DNA of 64,000 bases from Algoriphagus ornithinivorans (GTDB taxonomy: Bacteria; Bacteroidota; Bacteroidia; Cytophagales; Cyclobacteriaceae): NCBI RefSeq assembly GCF_900115305.1, contig NZ_FOVW01000006.1:1-64000 (forward strand), read 5' to 3'. Position numbers and translations under genes: made by a program. Below, piece by piece: positions 8,546 through 17,223 of the stretch. Every line of letters starts with the position of its first letter. Positions within the stretch are counted from its first letter, which is position 1. The notes below the pieces were generated by a model. It was not told the DNA's origin, made no database searches, and saw nothing but the letters and a program-made list of their open reading frames with translations.

Positions 8546-9208
8546 TTATGACTTGATCTGTTGGACCAAATTAACCGCCTGCTTAAAAGCTTTGCCTAGC
8601 TGCTCATAATTGCCGGATTGAACCCAGTCTTTTCGAATTAATTGAGAGCCCATTCCCACACAGAGTCCACCTGCATCAAACCAAGGCTTGATACTTTCCA
8701 ATGTAGGCTCAATACCGCCGGTTGGGATAATATCAATTTTTGGTAAGACCGCATGCACAGAAGGGACAAATTCTGGAGTGAGCAAGTTTGCCGGATAGAT
8801 TTTTACCAACTCTGCTCCCAGTTCTTGAGCTTGCCAAATCTCAGTAACTGTTCCACACCCAGGAACCCAAGGCACATCATTTCGGCTACAGTACTCCCCA
8901 AGTCGAGGATTCATAACCGGTGCGACAATAAATTCAGCACCCATTTCTAAAAACTCTTCAGCTTCGTAGGGATGATAAATTGTTCCAATCCCAAGGCTTA
9001 GTCCCGGTAATTGATCTGCTAATTTCCTAAGGCTGGGAAATATTTTTGTTGCTTCCGAACCCCTATTGACTAATTCAATGACCCTAATTCCTGAATCATA
9101 TGCAACCTGCAAAATATTCAAGCAAACCTCCTCACTGGAATGGTAAAAAATAGGCATCAGTCCTGCCTGATTCATTTGTTTGATAAATGGGCTTTCAGTG
9201 TTTCTCAT
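8546..9208 (-). CDS. kdgA: KDPG / 4-hydroxy-2-oxoglutarate aldolase
   Basis: Class I aldolase splitting 2-keto-3-deoxy-6-phosphogluconate into pyruvate and glyceraldehyde 3-phosphate. Seen: GIRVIELVNRG (catalytic Glu strand), GTIYHPYEAEEFLEMGAEFIV, VKIYPAN with the Schiff-base Lys, and PTGGIEPT phosphate loop. The ATG at 9208 lies one base beyond the kdgK stop; a longer frame from a TTG at 9244 would overlap kdgK. It forms a two-gene operon with kdgK and feeds the substrate of gapA, which is 3.3 kb away and not in the operon. Confidence 0.92.
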   Translation of the reverse strand: MRNTESPFIKQMNQAGLMPIFYHSSEEVCLNILQVAYDSGIRVIELVNRGSEATKIFPSLRKLADQLPGLSLGIGTIYHPYEAEEFLEMGAEFIVAPVMNPRLGEYCSRNDVPWVPGCGTVTEIWQAQELGAELVKIYPANLLTPEFVPSVHAVLPKIDIIPTGGIEPTLESIKPWFDAGGLCVGMGSQLIRKDWVQSGNYEQLGKAFKQAVNLVQQIKS

Positions 9209-9209
9209 G

Positions 9210-10199
9210 TCATCTTTTGATTTTTCCTGATGTGCCGTCGGCAACCTCCTGAACTTCCTCTATGGAAGATAATAATAAGTCTCCATGCACCGCATGTTTC
9301 AGGACTCCTGCAGCCATTCCAAATTCTATTGCCCATTTGGGATCATTTTTTCTGAGGCCAAGAATTAATCCGGCAGCAAATGCATCTCCTGTACCTACTC
9401 GGTCTAATATGGGATTCACCTCATAATTTTTCGATTTCCAAACCTGCTCTTTACTGTGAAGTTCTGCATCTAAAGAATTATGGCTGGCTGAATGAGTTTT
9501 TCTATTGGTTTTGGCGATGAATTTCAACTGAGGGTATTTTTCAAAAGCATAGGCTTTAGCCTCACTAAAATCATTAAAGTCCTTATTTAGGCATTGATTA
9601 AAATCTCTGGTTCCTGCGATCAAAACTGAAGAAAGCTCAATTAATTTAGGCATCACTTCATGCGCCATTTTTCCATATTGCCAGAGATTACTTCTATAAT
9701 TAATGTCGCCCGATACTTCAATATTTTTGCTTCTGGCTATTTTCAGAATTCTGTAAGTTAAATCCGCAGCTTCTTGTGAAATAGCAGGACTGATACCTGA
9801 CCAATGAACCCAAGTAACTCCTTCTAATTCTTTCTCCCAGTTCTTATCGCTTCCATCATATTTCGAAAAACTTGAACCGAATCGATCATATATGATTTTT
9901 GAGCTTCTTTGTAAACTCCCATTTTCCAAATAATACAAGCCCAATCTTCCGGGCAAAAAGCTTATTAAACAGGTATCCAATCCACTTTTTCTTAATTCGG
10001 ATACAGCCCTTTTACCCAATTCATCATCCGGAAAGGCTGTCACATGGGAAACATGTTCTCCCCAGTAAACTAAAGCTGCCCCGACATTTGCTTCGGAGCC
10101 TCCAAAATCAATTTGAAAAGAATTAGCCTGAGCAAATCTTCTATTATCTGCCGGAGATAACCGCAGCATCACTTCTCCCAGAGTGATTATTTTATTCAT
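9210..10199 (-). CDS. kdgK: 2-keto-3-deoxygluconate kinase (PfkB family)
   Basis: A ribokinase/PfkB-type sugar kinase that phosphorylates 2-keto-3-deoxygluconate. Seen: N-terminal ITLGEVMLRLSP, sugar-binding FGGSEANVG, and C-terminal DRVGTGDAFAAGL carrying the anion hole and catalytic Asp. 329 residues, typical length. First gene of the kdgK-kdgA operon, so the product goes straight to the aldolase. Hexuronate, alginate or pectin breakdown are plausible sources, but no upstream enzymes lie in this window. Confidence 0.93.
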   Translation of the reverse strand: MNKIITLGEVMLRLSPADNRRFAQANSFQIDFGGSEANVGAALVYWGEHVSHVTAFPDDELGKRAVSELRKSGLDTCLISFLPGRLGLYYLENGSLQRSSKIIYDRFGSSFSKYDGSDKNWEKELEGVTWVHWSGISPAISQEAADLTYRILKIARSKNIEVSGDINYRSNLWQYGKMAHEVMPKLIELSSVLIAGTRDFNQCLNKDFNDFSEAKAYAFEKYPQLKFIAKTNRKTHSASHNSLDAELHSKEQVWKSKNYEVNPILDRVGTGDAFAAGLILGLRKNDPKWAIEFGMAAGVLKHAVHGDLLLSSIEEVQEVADGTSGKIKR

Positions 10200-10301
10200 G
10201 AAAAAGAGAATTGGTTGGTATGTCTTCCAAATTAGAAAATAGCGACCGAAAGTCCCCCTTCTTGAATATAAAAAATAGCGGAATCCATTTCAGAGCATAA
10301 A

Positions 10302-10325
10302 AAAAGGCGACCGAGGCCGCCTTTT
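10302..10325 (-). terminator. Terminator of the 10344-10970 lipoprotein gene
   Basis: An 8-bp stem (AAAAGGCG / CGCCTTTT) with an 8-base loop and a T run on the minus strand, 19 bases past the stop of the lipoprotein gene and upstream of kdgK. Confidence 0.75.
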
Positions 10326-10343
10326 ACATCATCGTGATGATAT

Positions 10344-10970
10344 TTAATTCAATTTAATCAAAGCTGTTACAGTTGATTCACCCCGACCCGTAACGGGATT
10401 ATAAAAACCGGTAACTTTTCCTTCACCAGTCGCATTTTTAAATTTCTTGGTTCCCCCTAATACTATTAATTTTGCTTCAAACTCAACTCTATCGGGTGCT
10501 ATAGGAGTTGCTACATTAGTTTTACTTTCGAAGAAAAGAGCATGTCCTGCGTCATTTACTGTTACTGAGTGAACTTTTTCATCCAGATCAGTTACACCAA
10601 AAGCCGCCAAATCATCAGCAAAAAACTGTGAAACAGGAGCGCCTTCAGATGTTAGTTCGCCTGTTACAACTTGGTTGATAAATGAATACACGTTTCCCAT
10701 GGATCTTGCCTTCCCTTCGCCATAACCGGGTAAGAAAAGGTTTGGAAAAGTTCCTGAAGGATTAATCTGATTTGTAAAAGAGTCTTTATACTCTACAAAC
10801 CCTCCCTTTCTCAAATTCTCACCACCTTCTGAATTAGTAACTTCCAGAGCTTTCTCAGTTAGTAATGATTCTTTTAAAGGACCCTCTGTATCTGTCATAC
10901 AGGACGTTACGATTAAGGACGATGCTGCTAGAATTAAAAAACTCTTAGCAAAGAAGTAATTCTTTTTCAT
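10344..10970 (-). CDS. Lipoprotein of unknown function
   Basis: A 208-residue protein from the ATG at 10970 (the frame is open further upstream, but the signal starts here). The signal ends in SSLIVTSCMTD, a lipobox. The mature part is low in Cys and rich in Gly/Thr/Val, and the C-terminal half (EFEAKLIVLGGTKKFKNATGEGKVTG) looks like a beta-barrel of the allene-oxide-cyclase or dirigent type. That is a resemblance only. It has its own terminator and appears monocistronic. Confidence 0.6.
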   Translation of the reverse strand: MKKNYFFAKSFLILAASSLIVTSCMTDTEGPLKESLLTEKALEVTNSEGGENLRKGGFVEYKDSFTNQINPSGTFPNLFLPGYGEGKARSMGNVYSFINQVVTGELTSEGAPVSQFFADDLAAFGVTDLDEKVHSVTVNDAGHALFFESKTNVATPIAPDRVEFEAKLIVLGGTKKFKNATGEGKVTGFYNPVTGRGESTVTALIKLN

Positions 10971-11092
10971 TTGAATAATTTTTAAAGATGATTGAACTTT
11001 ATGGTTATGTGAAACAAATATTTTCAATGGATTTAAGGCGATTAGATAACTTAAATCCATTTATTTGTATTACATACCAATAAAAATGCCAA

Positions 11093-11380
11093 TTATTCAG
11101 ATTCGATAAGAAAAAATTTGGCAGAGCCTGCTTTCGATCGAATTTCCTTTGCTTCTTGATATTCCTTTGAATTGTACCAAACTTTTGCACTTTTCCCATC
11201 CGGGAACTGCAACATCACCAATCTGTCGTGAGTCCAATCGCCTTCGAGCGCTTCCACCGGTTGTCCTCGAAGCACAAATTTTCCTCCGTATTTTTCAACT
11301 GTGGCAGGAGTTAATTTCTTGTACTCCTCATACTGAACCTGATCGGTAATATCAACTTCAACAATAATATAAGCTGGCAT
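11093..11380 (-). CDS. DUF1330 family protein
   Basis: A 95-residue ferredoxin-fold (dimeric alpha-beta barrel) protein. MPAYIIVEVDITDQVQYEEY, then FVLRGQPVEALEGDW and MLQFPDGKSAKVWYNSKEYQ are typical of DUF1330. The biochemical role is unknown for the family. It follows the TolC gene by 12 bases on the same strand and may be the last gene of the efflux operon. Confidence 0.88.
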   Translation of the reverse strand: MPAYIIVEVDITDQVQYEEYKKLTPATVEKYGGKFVLRGQPVEALEGDWTHDRLVMLQFPDGKSAKVWYNSKEYQEAKEIRSKAGSAKFFLIESE

Positions 11381-11392
11381 AATCTTTTTTAA

Positions 11393-12778
11393 TTATTCAA
11401 ACCCTATACCCGCAGCAAACCTTGCCTTGGCTACAGCAACTTTCCTTTTTGCAATTAATTGGTTCAAAGTCAGTCTCGAGTCAAAGACCGAAACCTCACG
11501 GGCGTTGACTAAAAACAAACTACTCTCTCCCATGTCAAACTTCCTGATTTCTGCATCCAATAACCTTTGTAGACTGAATACATTTTCTGAAAAGACCTGA
11601 ACTTGTGTACTCAAAGCTGAAAAATTATTAATCTCTGCTTCTAGTTTGGTTCTAAGTTCCAATGCTTTGATGTCCCTGGAGTTTTGCTTGAAGTCAATTT
11701 TAGCTTTGGCTAAGCCTAAAGAACCACGCGCTTTTCTCCAAAGCAATGGAGTATAAACTGAAAGCCCAAATTTGTAATTGTTCTCAAAAAATGGTGCTTC
11801 CTGAAATCCATCAAAGGTTTCAACCAAGAAATTGTACTTAAGCTTAACCACTGGCAAAAGTGACTGCGCCTTGAGTTTTCTGTCTATTTCCAATCCCGCC
11901 AATTCGTAATCTACCAATTGAAGTTCTGGATGATTGGTAATCAGAGTTCTTAATTCCTCAGGGTTTAGGACTAATGACAAATCAACTTCGAGATTTTCAG
12001 GAATAGTCTGCTCATCCAAAACCATGGGAAATCCATCCTCACTCCAAAGAAATGCACTTAAAAATTGAGTAGCTGCGAAATACTCATTTCTGGCATTCTG
12101 TAATCTATATTGCCTATTAAGCAATTGAGAATAGGCCTCAACCGTATCGATAGCGGCTACGTCACCCTGCTTGTAGGAACTAACAATGCCTTCAAATCGG
12201 AATTGTGTAAGTCTCACAGCTTCCTCTAATGCTTCCTGATTAGCATAAGTTAATGCCCAGTTCCAATAAGCCTCGTATCCCCTTACATAGAGTTCATTGA
12301 GCATCCTTGCCCGTTCAACCTCCGTAGACTGCTGATAAATTTGAGCCTGTCTCAAACTTGCTCTTCTTTCATCCAAAATCAATCCTTGGCCCAAATTAAC
12401 AGCAGCGCCTGCGGCAAATAGCCCTCCAGATGGAACAGTTCTCTCCTCATTTAGAAACTGTCCATTATTCTGCTCAAATGTACCGTTCAATTCAATTCCA
12501 GCCCAAGTAGGAATAATTACTCCTGCTTCCCGCTTATCATAATAATTGGTCTCTTTGTACTGTTTGCTGTCAAGATCTCCATAAACCAATGGATCAAAAG
12601 CTCCCCTAGCTGTTCTCAATTCCATATCCCCAAATTCCAGCTGGATTTCCGCCTGCCTAGCCATAGGATGATATGCCTGTAGCCAAGAAATGAAGGTTTC
12701 CGCTCTCAGGGTATCAGCTGATTGACCATAAGTCAAAGAGGATAGAAAAAGACCTAAAACGATGAAGAAATATCTCAT
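11393..12778 (-). CDS. TolC-family outer membrane efflux protein
   Basis: 461 residues with a signal peptide (MRYFFIVLGLFLSSLTYGQ) and two repeated helical-hairpin halves rich in Glu/Arg/Leu/Ala, as in TolC channels. It supplies the outer-membrane duct for the HlyD/ABC pair upstream. Its ATG overlaps the HlyD stop in ATGA (12775-12778), implying translational coupling. The cargo is unknown. Confidence 0.88.
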   Translation of the reverse strand: MRYFFIVLGLFLSSLTYGQSADTLRAETFISWLQAYHPMARQAEIQLEFGDMELRTARGAFDPLVYGDLDSKQYKETNYYDKREAGVIIPTWAGIELNGTFEQNNGQFLNEERTVPSGGLFAAGAAVNLGQGLILDERRASLRQAQIYQQSTEVERARMLNELYVRGYEAYWNWALTYANQEALEEAVRLTQFRFEGIVSSYKQGDVAAIDTVEAYSQLLNRQYRLQNARNEYFAATQFLSAFLWSEDGFPMVLDEQTIPENLEVDLSLVLNPEELRTLITNHPELQLVDYELAGLEIDRKLKAQSLLPVVKLKYNFLVETFDGFQEAPFFENNYKFGLSVYTPLLWRKARGSLGLAKAKIDFKQNSRDIKALELRTKLEAEINNFSALSTQVQVFSENVFSLQRLLDAEIRKFDMGESSLFLVNAREVSVFDSRLTLNQLIAKRKVAVAKARFAAGIGFE

Positions 12779-14130
12779 TTCTTTTCCTTAGCTAATGCAT
12801 CTTTTTGTTCCTGTGTGTAATAATCAGCTGGGAATCCATTCAACTGACGCCAGATTTCATACCATACCGGCACATCGTTAAGAAGAGCGATTCCGTCAGC
12901 TCCAGAACCGATTCTTAGCATCTCTGGCCAAGCTTCTTCTTCTGGATCTTCGATTACTAAAACACGATATTGATTATTATTTCCTGCAAATTGGTCTATT
13001 GCTACTACAACTCCACCGAATGTACCATTAGAAATCTGAGGCCAACCAGAGAATACAATTGCAGGCCATCCATCGAAAATGAATCGTACCTTATTTCCAA
13101 CCTTAATCAATGGAAGATCAACAGGCTGCACATACATTTCAACTGCCAAAGCAGCCTCAGCCGGTACGATATTGAGAATTGGATCGCCTTCTTTGATGGT
13201 CTCACCTAAACCTACCTGGATAGCTCTCGCTAAGTATCCATCCTGTGGCGCCAGAATATATCTAAAGCCAGTCCTAGCTTCATAATTCGAATAGGTGTTT
13301 TCCAGTTTGGAAACTGTAGCCTCCGTATCAAACTGAGAGGACATGGCCGTATACATTTCAGACCTTGCCTTCGCTAATTTATCTTTGAATTCATTGTCAA
13401 TGGCACCCAACTCAATTTGAGCGGAAAGAAGCTCATTTTGACTGGATAAATAATCGTTTTCAGCTGCAATTAATTTGGCATTTACATCCTGGAATTTCAA
13501 CCTCCTTGATTCTAAGTCTGTCAAAGATGTCAATCCTTCTATATATAGAGTCTCATAACGGGCAAGTTGCTGCTTTCCAATGTCAAAGTTTACAGAAGCC
13601 TGATAGAATTTGATGCTATCCGATTCCACTTTCAATTCTGCCATTCTGAGTTTATTCTCAGCCTGTTGAATTTTCAAGATATTATTCCTTTCCAAAGCCT
13701 GAATCTGAGCCTTTAAAGCTTCCACTTTTTCCCCGTAGGATCTGGCTGCGAAAGTTTTAGCGTTAACCTGTTGCTGGGTTCTAGGCAATAACAAGGAATC
13801 AAAATACTCATCTTTGATTTCTGATATTCTTAAAATTGTATCTCCTTTAGCAACAAAAGCACCTTCACTCACATACCATTTTTCGATTCTACCAGCAATG
13901 ACAGAATGAATGGTTTGTGGTCTTTGATCAGGCCTTAAAGCTGTCACATATCCTTTAGACCTTATATTTTGAGTCCAGGGAAGGAATAGCATCCCAAAGA
14001 AAACCAACATGATCACTGTCAAAATCCTGACTCTCTTCTGACTCTCTTTGACAGGCAAAGTCATCACCAAACTTTTGGCCCCACTGAAAGGAATAGATTC
14101 CTTGATTCTAATATTTGAAATATTCAGCAT
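12775..14130 (-). CDS. HlyD-family periplasmic adaptor
   Basis: 451 residues: a short cytosolic lead, one membrane segment (about 33-52), a split lipoyl/biotinyl domain (SVIAGRIEKWYVSEGAFVAKGD, later APQDGYLARAI), a long coiled-coil hairpin (about 120-280) and a C-terminal beta domain. This is the adaptor layout of type I export systems joining an inner-membrane ABC protein to TolC. It starts 3 bases after the ABC gene stop and overlaps TolC by 4 bases. Confidence 0.9.
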   Translation of the reverse strand: MLNISNIRIKESIPFSGAKSLVMTLPVKESQKRVRILTVIMLVFFGMLFLPWTQNIRSKGYVTALRPDQRPQTIHSVIAGRIEKWYVSEGAFVAKGDTILRISEIKDEYFDSLLLPRTQQQVNAKTFAARSYGEKVEALKAQIQALERNNILKIQQAENKLRMAELKVESDSIKFYQASVNFDIGKQQLARYETLYIEGLTSLTDLESRRLKFQDVNAKLIAAENDYLSSQNELLSAQIELGAIDNEFKDKLAKARSEMYTAMSSQFDTEATVSKLENTYSNYEARTGFRYILAPQDGYLARAIQVGLGETIKEGDPILNIVPAEAALAVEMYVQPVDLPLIKVGNKVRFIFDGWPAIVFSGWPQISNGTFGGVVVAIDQFAGNNNQYRVLVIEDPEEEAWPEMLRIGSGADGIALLNDVPVWYEIWRQLNGFPADYYTQEQKDALAKEKK

Positions 14131-14133
14131 GAC

Positions 14134-15840
14134 TTAATTAGAATTTGAAGTGAATGATAAATAGCCCTCATGATTTCCCTGGAAGACATTTTTACCTTGA
14201 TCCATAACTATAATCTCATCTACCCGCTTTATAGCTTCTTCGTCCTTGGTCACCAAAATCAAGGTCCAATCCCCCTTAATCAAATAATCTAAGATTCGAT
14301 TTTTCACATCCTCGTATAAGTGAAGAAGTGCGTTCTCCATGATGATGGCTTTTGGCTTGCCAATTAATGCTCTAGCTACCAAAATACTTTGAACTATACG
14401 CTTTGAAAGCCCTTTTCCTTCAGGTTGCAATTTGGTTTCCAAATCGTTCGGCAATTGGTACACGTACTCTTTCAAATCCACCAATTCTAATACAGATTCC
14501 AGTTGCTTATCATCATATTCTCTTCCAACGATGATATTTTCCCGAATAGTCCCGTGGAAAATCTGCTCCATTTCCAAAACATCCCCAACCATGGATCTGT
14601 ATTTTTCCAATTGAATCATATCAATGGATAAATCATTGACCATGACTTTACCTTCGTATTCTTCATACAATCCAGAAAGTAAAGCCAAAAAGGCACTTTT
14701 TCCACTGCCACTCTTTCCAGTTACGGCAACTTTTTTTCCGGGTTCTATGGTCAAAGAAATTCCTTTAAGAATAGGATGGTCCGAATCCTGGGGATGAAAA
14801 ACCACGTTTTCCATTCCAAACTTCAATCCTTTTGGATTAGATACGATCACTTTTTCTGTGCCTCTAGTATTCTCCAGTTCCAAATCCATTATATGGCCAA
14901 GCTTTTCTGTAGCCACCAATGTGTCATATACAGTTTCAAGAGAAAGAATCAACTTTTCTACAGAGTTAACTACCAATACAATGATTACCTCAGCAGCTAC
15001 AAACTGACCGATACTGATTTGATCGTTAATTAAAAGTAAGCTTCCTGCAACCAATAAACTGGATACAATCAATACCTTAAAAGCAATCATGATCTTGTAT
15101 TGGAAGATCAAAACGGCAAAGTGCTTGGATCTGAAATCCACATAAAACTGCAGGAGTTTATCAGCCCTTAAAATTGGCAAACGAGTATTCCCTACCAATT
15201 TGAAGGTATTCATGGTTCTTCCTATTTCTTCCAGCCAGTAAGCTGTTTCGTATTTATAGGAAGACTCTTTCATGGCAGTTTCCATGCCTCTTGGTCCTGT
15301 GATATAGAAAATCAATCCTAAAATCACGAACAGGGCAATACCAAAGAGAATGAAAGTTGGGTGGTAAACTGACAAAAGCAACAAACCGAATATTACCTGA
15401 AGCAAAGCAGTGGAGAAATCGATCAGAATTTTCGAAAGCCCTTTTTGCAAGTTAACTGTATCAAAAAATCTATTGACCAGTTCAGGACCATATTGTCCAT
15501 GAAGAATTTCTGCCTTTACTCTTGGCATTCTATACGCTATACTCAATCCTGATTTGGTGAATATTCTCTGTTGCAATTTCTCCATAATTTGGAGCTGAGA
15601 AATCTGAAGAAATCCACCAAATGCTACCCCGGCAGCCACAATCAGAACCAATATAATCCAGGATGTTGATATTCTACCTCCAAGAATAAAATTCAAAATC
15701 GCCTGAATACCAAGAGGTAAGGTAAGTGTAATTAAACCATTTAATACGGCATAGAAATAAATCGAATATACCTGACTTTTTTCTTCTTTCAGTAATCTGA
15801 AAAAGCGCTTAATGGGTGTTATATCGCTATTAGTTGCCAT
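14134..15840 (-). CDS. ABC exporter subunit with degenerate ATPase domain
   Basis: 568 residues: a six-helix exporter membrane domain (about 20-310) then a nucleotide-binding domain. Walker A is intact (GKSGSGKS, 375-382). The other catalytic motifs are changed: Q-loop Gln to Glu (E423), signature LSGGQ to LSKRI (478-482), Walker B Asp-Glu to Glu-Asn (IIMEN, 499-503), and H-loop His to Thr (T531). I re-read the codons around 14290-14420 and find no frameshift. One domain per chain means a homodimer would be degenerate at both sites. It may bind ATP without efficient hydrolysis, or need a partner. Between TetR and HlyD in the operon. No C39 peptidase domain. Confidence 0.88.
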   Translation of the reverse strand: MATNSDITPIKRFFRLLKEEKSQVYSIYFYAVLNGLITLTLPLGIQAILNFILGGRISTSWIILVLIVAAGVAFGGFLQISQLQIMEKLQQRIFTKSGLSIAYRMPRVKAEILHGQYGPELVNRFFDTVNLQKGLSKILIDFSTALLQVIFGLLLLSVYHPTFILFGIALFVILGLIFYITGPRGMETAMKESSYKYETAYWLEEIGRTMNTFKLVGNTRLPILRADKLLQFYVDFRSKHFAVLIFQYKIMIAFKVLIVSSLLVAGSLLLINDQISIGQFVAAEVIIVLVVNSVEKLILSLETVYDTLVATEKLGHIMDLELENTRGTEKVIVSNPKGLKFGMENVVFHPQDSDHPILKGISLTIEPGKKVAVTGKSGSGKSAFLALLSGLYEEYEGKVMVNDLSIDMIQLEKYRSMVGDVLEMEQIFHGTIRENIIVGREYDDKQLESVLELVDLKEYVYQLPNDLETKLQPEGKGLSKRIVQSILVARALIGKPKAIIMENALLHLYEDVKNRILDYLIKGDWTLILVTKDEEAIKRVDEIIVMDQGKNVFQGNHEGYLSFTSNSN

Positions 15841-16510
15841 TTTGAATCGTGTTTACGACCAGTTGATGAAAGAATTGAAAACGTGAAGCAGCTCCCAAAC
15901 CATTTTCCGTCATTCCCGGGAGATGCTGGGAATTAAAAGATTGTAAAAGACTAGACTCCAAAACCGTGTAAACTAAGGTTTTTGGGTATTTATAGGAAGG
16001 GTTAATTTCCTGAATAATATTGGCTATTCTTTCACCAAACTTGTAAACCTGGGCAAAGATTCCAATTTCATTTTCTACGTCTACTTCTTTTGTTAAAAAA
16101 CCCTTCAGAGACTCATTTACTACTATATCTCTTAGAATCGAGGGATTCAAATATTCATTTTTGGTAAAGACAGGACCTTCTGAAAGCAAACGAATAGCCA
16201 TTGATAGTCTCTCTGCCGGATCCTTAAGGTTCGCCGTGCTATACACTAAATTATGCTCCATCCAACCCCAATACCAAGCTGTAAGGTAAAGCAGAAGTTT
16301 ATGTTTATTGTCAAAATACCGATAAATCGCTGCTTCTGTACTTCCGATTTGTATGGATAGTTTTTTAAAAGTAAAATTTTCCATCCCCAATTCCTGTATC
16401 AGTTTGGAGCCTTCCTTAACAATGGATGTGCCCAAATCCGAGCTAAATGGCTCTTTTTGATACAAATTAGGATTGACTTCTACTTTGATTTTACTGAGAA
16501 TAGCCTCCAT
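15830..16510 (-). CDS. TetR/AcrR-family regulator
   Basis: 226 residues with an N-terminal TetR DNA-binding domain (GSKLIQELGMENFTFKKLSIQIGSTEAAIYRYFDNKHKLL is its core region, about 35-70) and a helical ligand domain. It heads the export operon and overlaps the ABC gene by 11 bases, so it probably autoregulates it. The ligand is unknown. The upstream spacer has no operator I can define with confidence. Confidence 0.88.
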   Translation of the reverse strand: MEAILSKIKVEVNPNLYQKEPFSSDLGTSIVKEGSKLIQELGMENFTFKKLSIQIGSTEAAIYRYFDNKHKLLLYLTAWYWGWMEHNLVYSTANLKDPAERLSMAIRLLSEGPVFTKNEYLNPSILRDIVVNESLKGFLTKEVDVENEIGIFAQVYKFGERIANIIQEINPSYKYPKTLVYTVLESSLLQSFNSQHLPGMTENGLGAASRFQFFHQLVVNTIQNGN

Positions 16511-16597
16511 AATTGGTCTGATTTAAACCCATGAAACGGACAGTTTTGAAAAAGGTTTAGTATCGCTTCGATTTTTGTTAGTAATAATAACAAAAAA

Positions 16598-16981
16598 TTA
16601 GGATTGTTTCCAGTACCATAAAGGCCAAGCGATTAGAATAGGGTGAATGATCACCAGTCTTACCCACCCAATCCAATTGGAAACACAAAGCCCACCATCA
16701 ATGCAAGATCCCTTTTGAATAAAATAAACATGGGATGGAATAAAGGCCAATAGCATTAAAACGATCCCAATAATAGCTAACCTCCTTACCTTTTTGATCA
16801 GAAGACCTATTCCAAGAATAATTTCAGCTAGGCCTGCCAAAACATTGATGAATTCAGCATTTGAAAAATAATCAGGAATTAATGGGAGGTAAAATTCAGG
16901 ATTTAGGAAATGATTGATGCCCGCAAATATGTAAAAGCCCGATAGGACAAAAAGGGAATAACGCTTCAGGACTTGTATCAT
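16598..16981 (-). CDS. DoxX/MauE-like membrane protein
   Basis: 127 residues with four hydrophobic segments and the DoxX-type start (LFVLSGFYIFAGINHFLNPEFYLP). Cys in KGSCIDGGLC lie on a loop. Members are small inner-membrane proteins linked to redox or thiosulfate steps, but the role is uncertain. Separate from the TetR gene by 87 bases. The spacer 16982-17223 contains a short iterated CGGTCTTCGGTCATCGGTC stretch and nothing else notable. Confidence 0.75.
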   Translation of the reverse strand: MIQVLKRYSLFVLSGFYIFAGINHFLNPEFYLPLIPDYFSNAEFINVLAGLAEIILGIGLLIKKVRRLAIIGIVLMLLAFIPSHVYFIQKGSCIDGGLCVSNWIGWVRLVIIHPILIAWPLWYWKQS

Positions 16982-17223
16982 AGTAGTGCGATTGGGATTA
17001 AAAGTATATGGATATCCGCTTTCTTACAAGCAACAACAAAATACGGCTTATTGTCTGCTAAAAGGATCAGAATCCGGAAGCTTCGGTCTTCGGTCATCGG
17101 TCTTCCAACCAGCCAATCAAAGAAAATAAGGAAACTGGCATGAATGCGGATAATCAGTTAAATGTATATTCATAACTTACATTCCTGAAAATTGATTTGA
17201 AATCTTTTTAATTGATCATTTGA

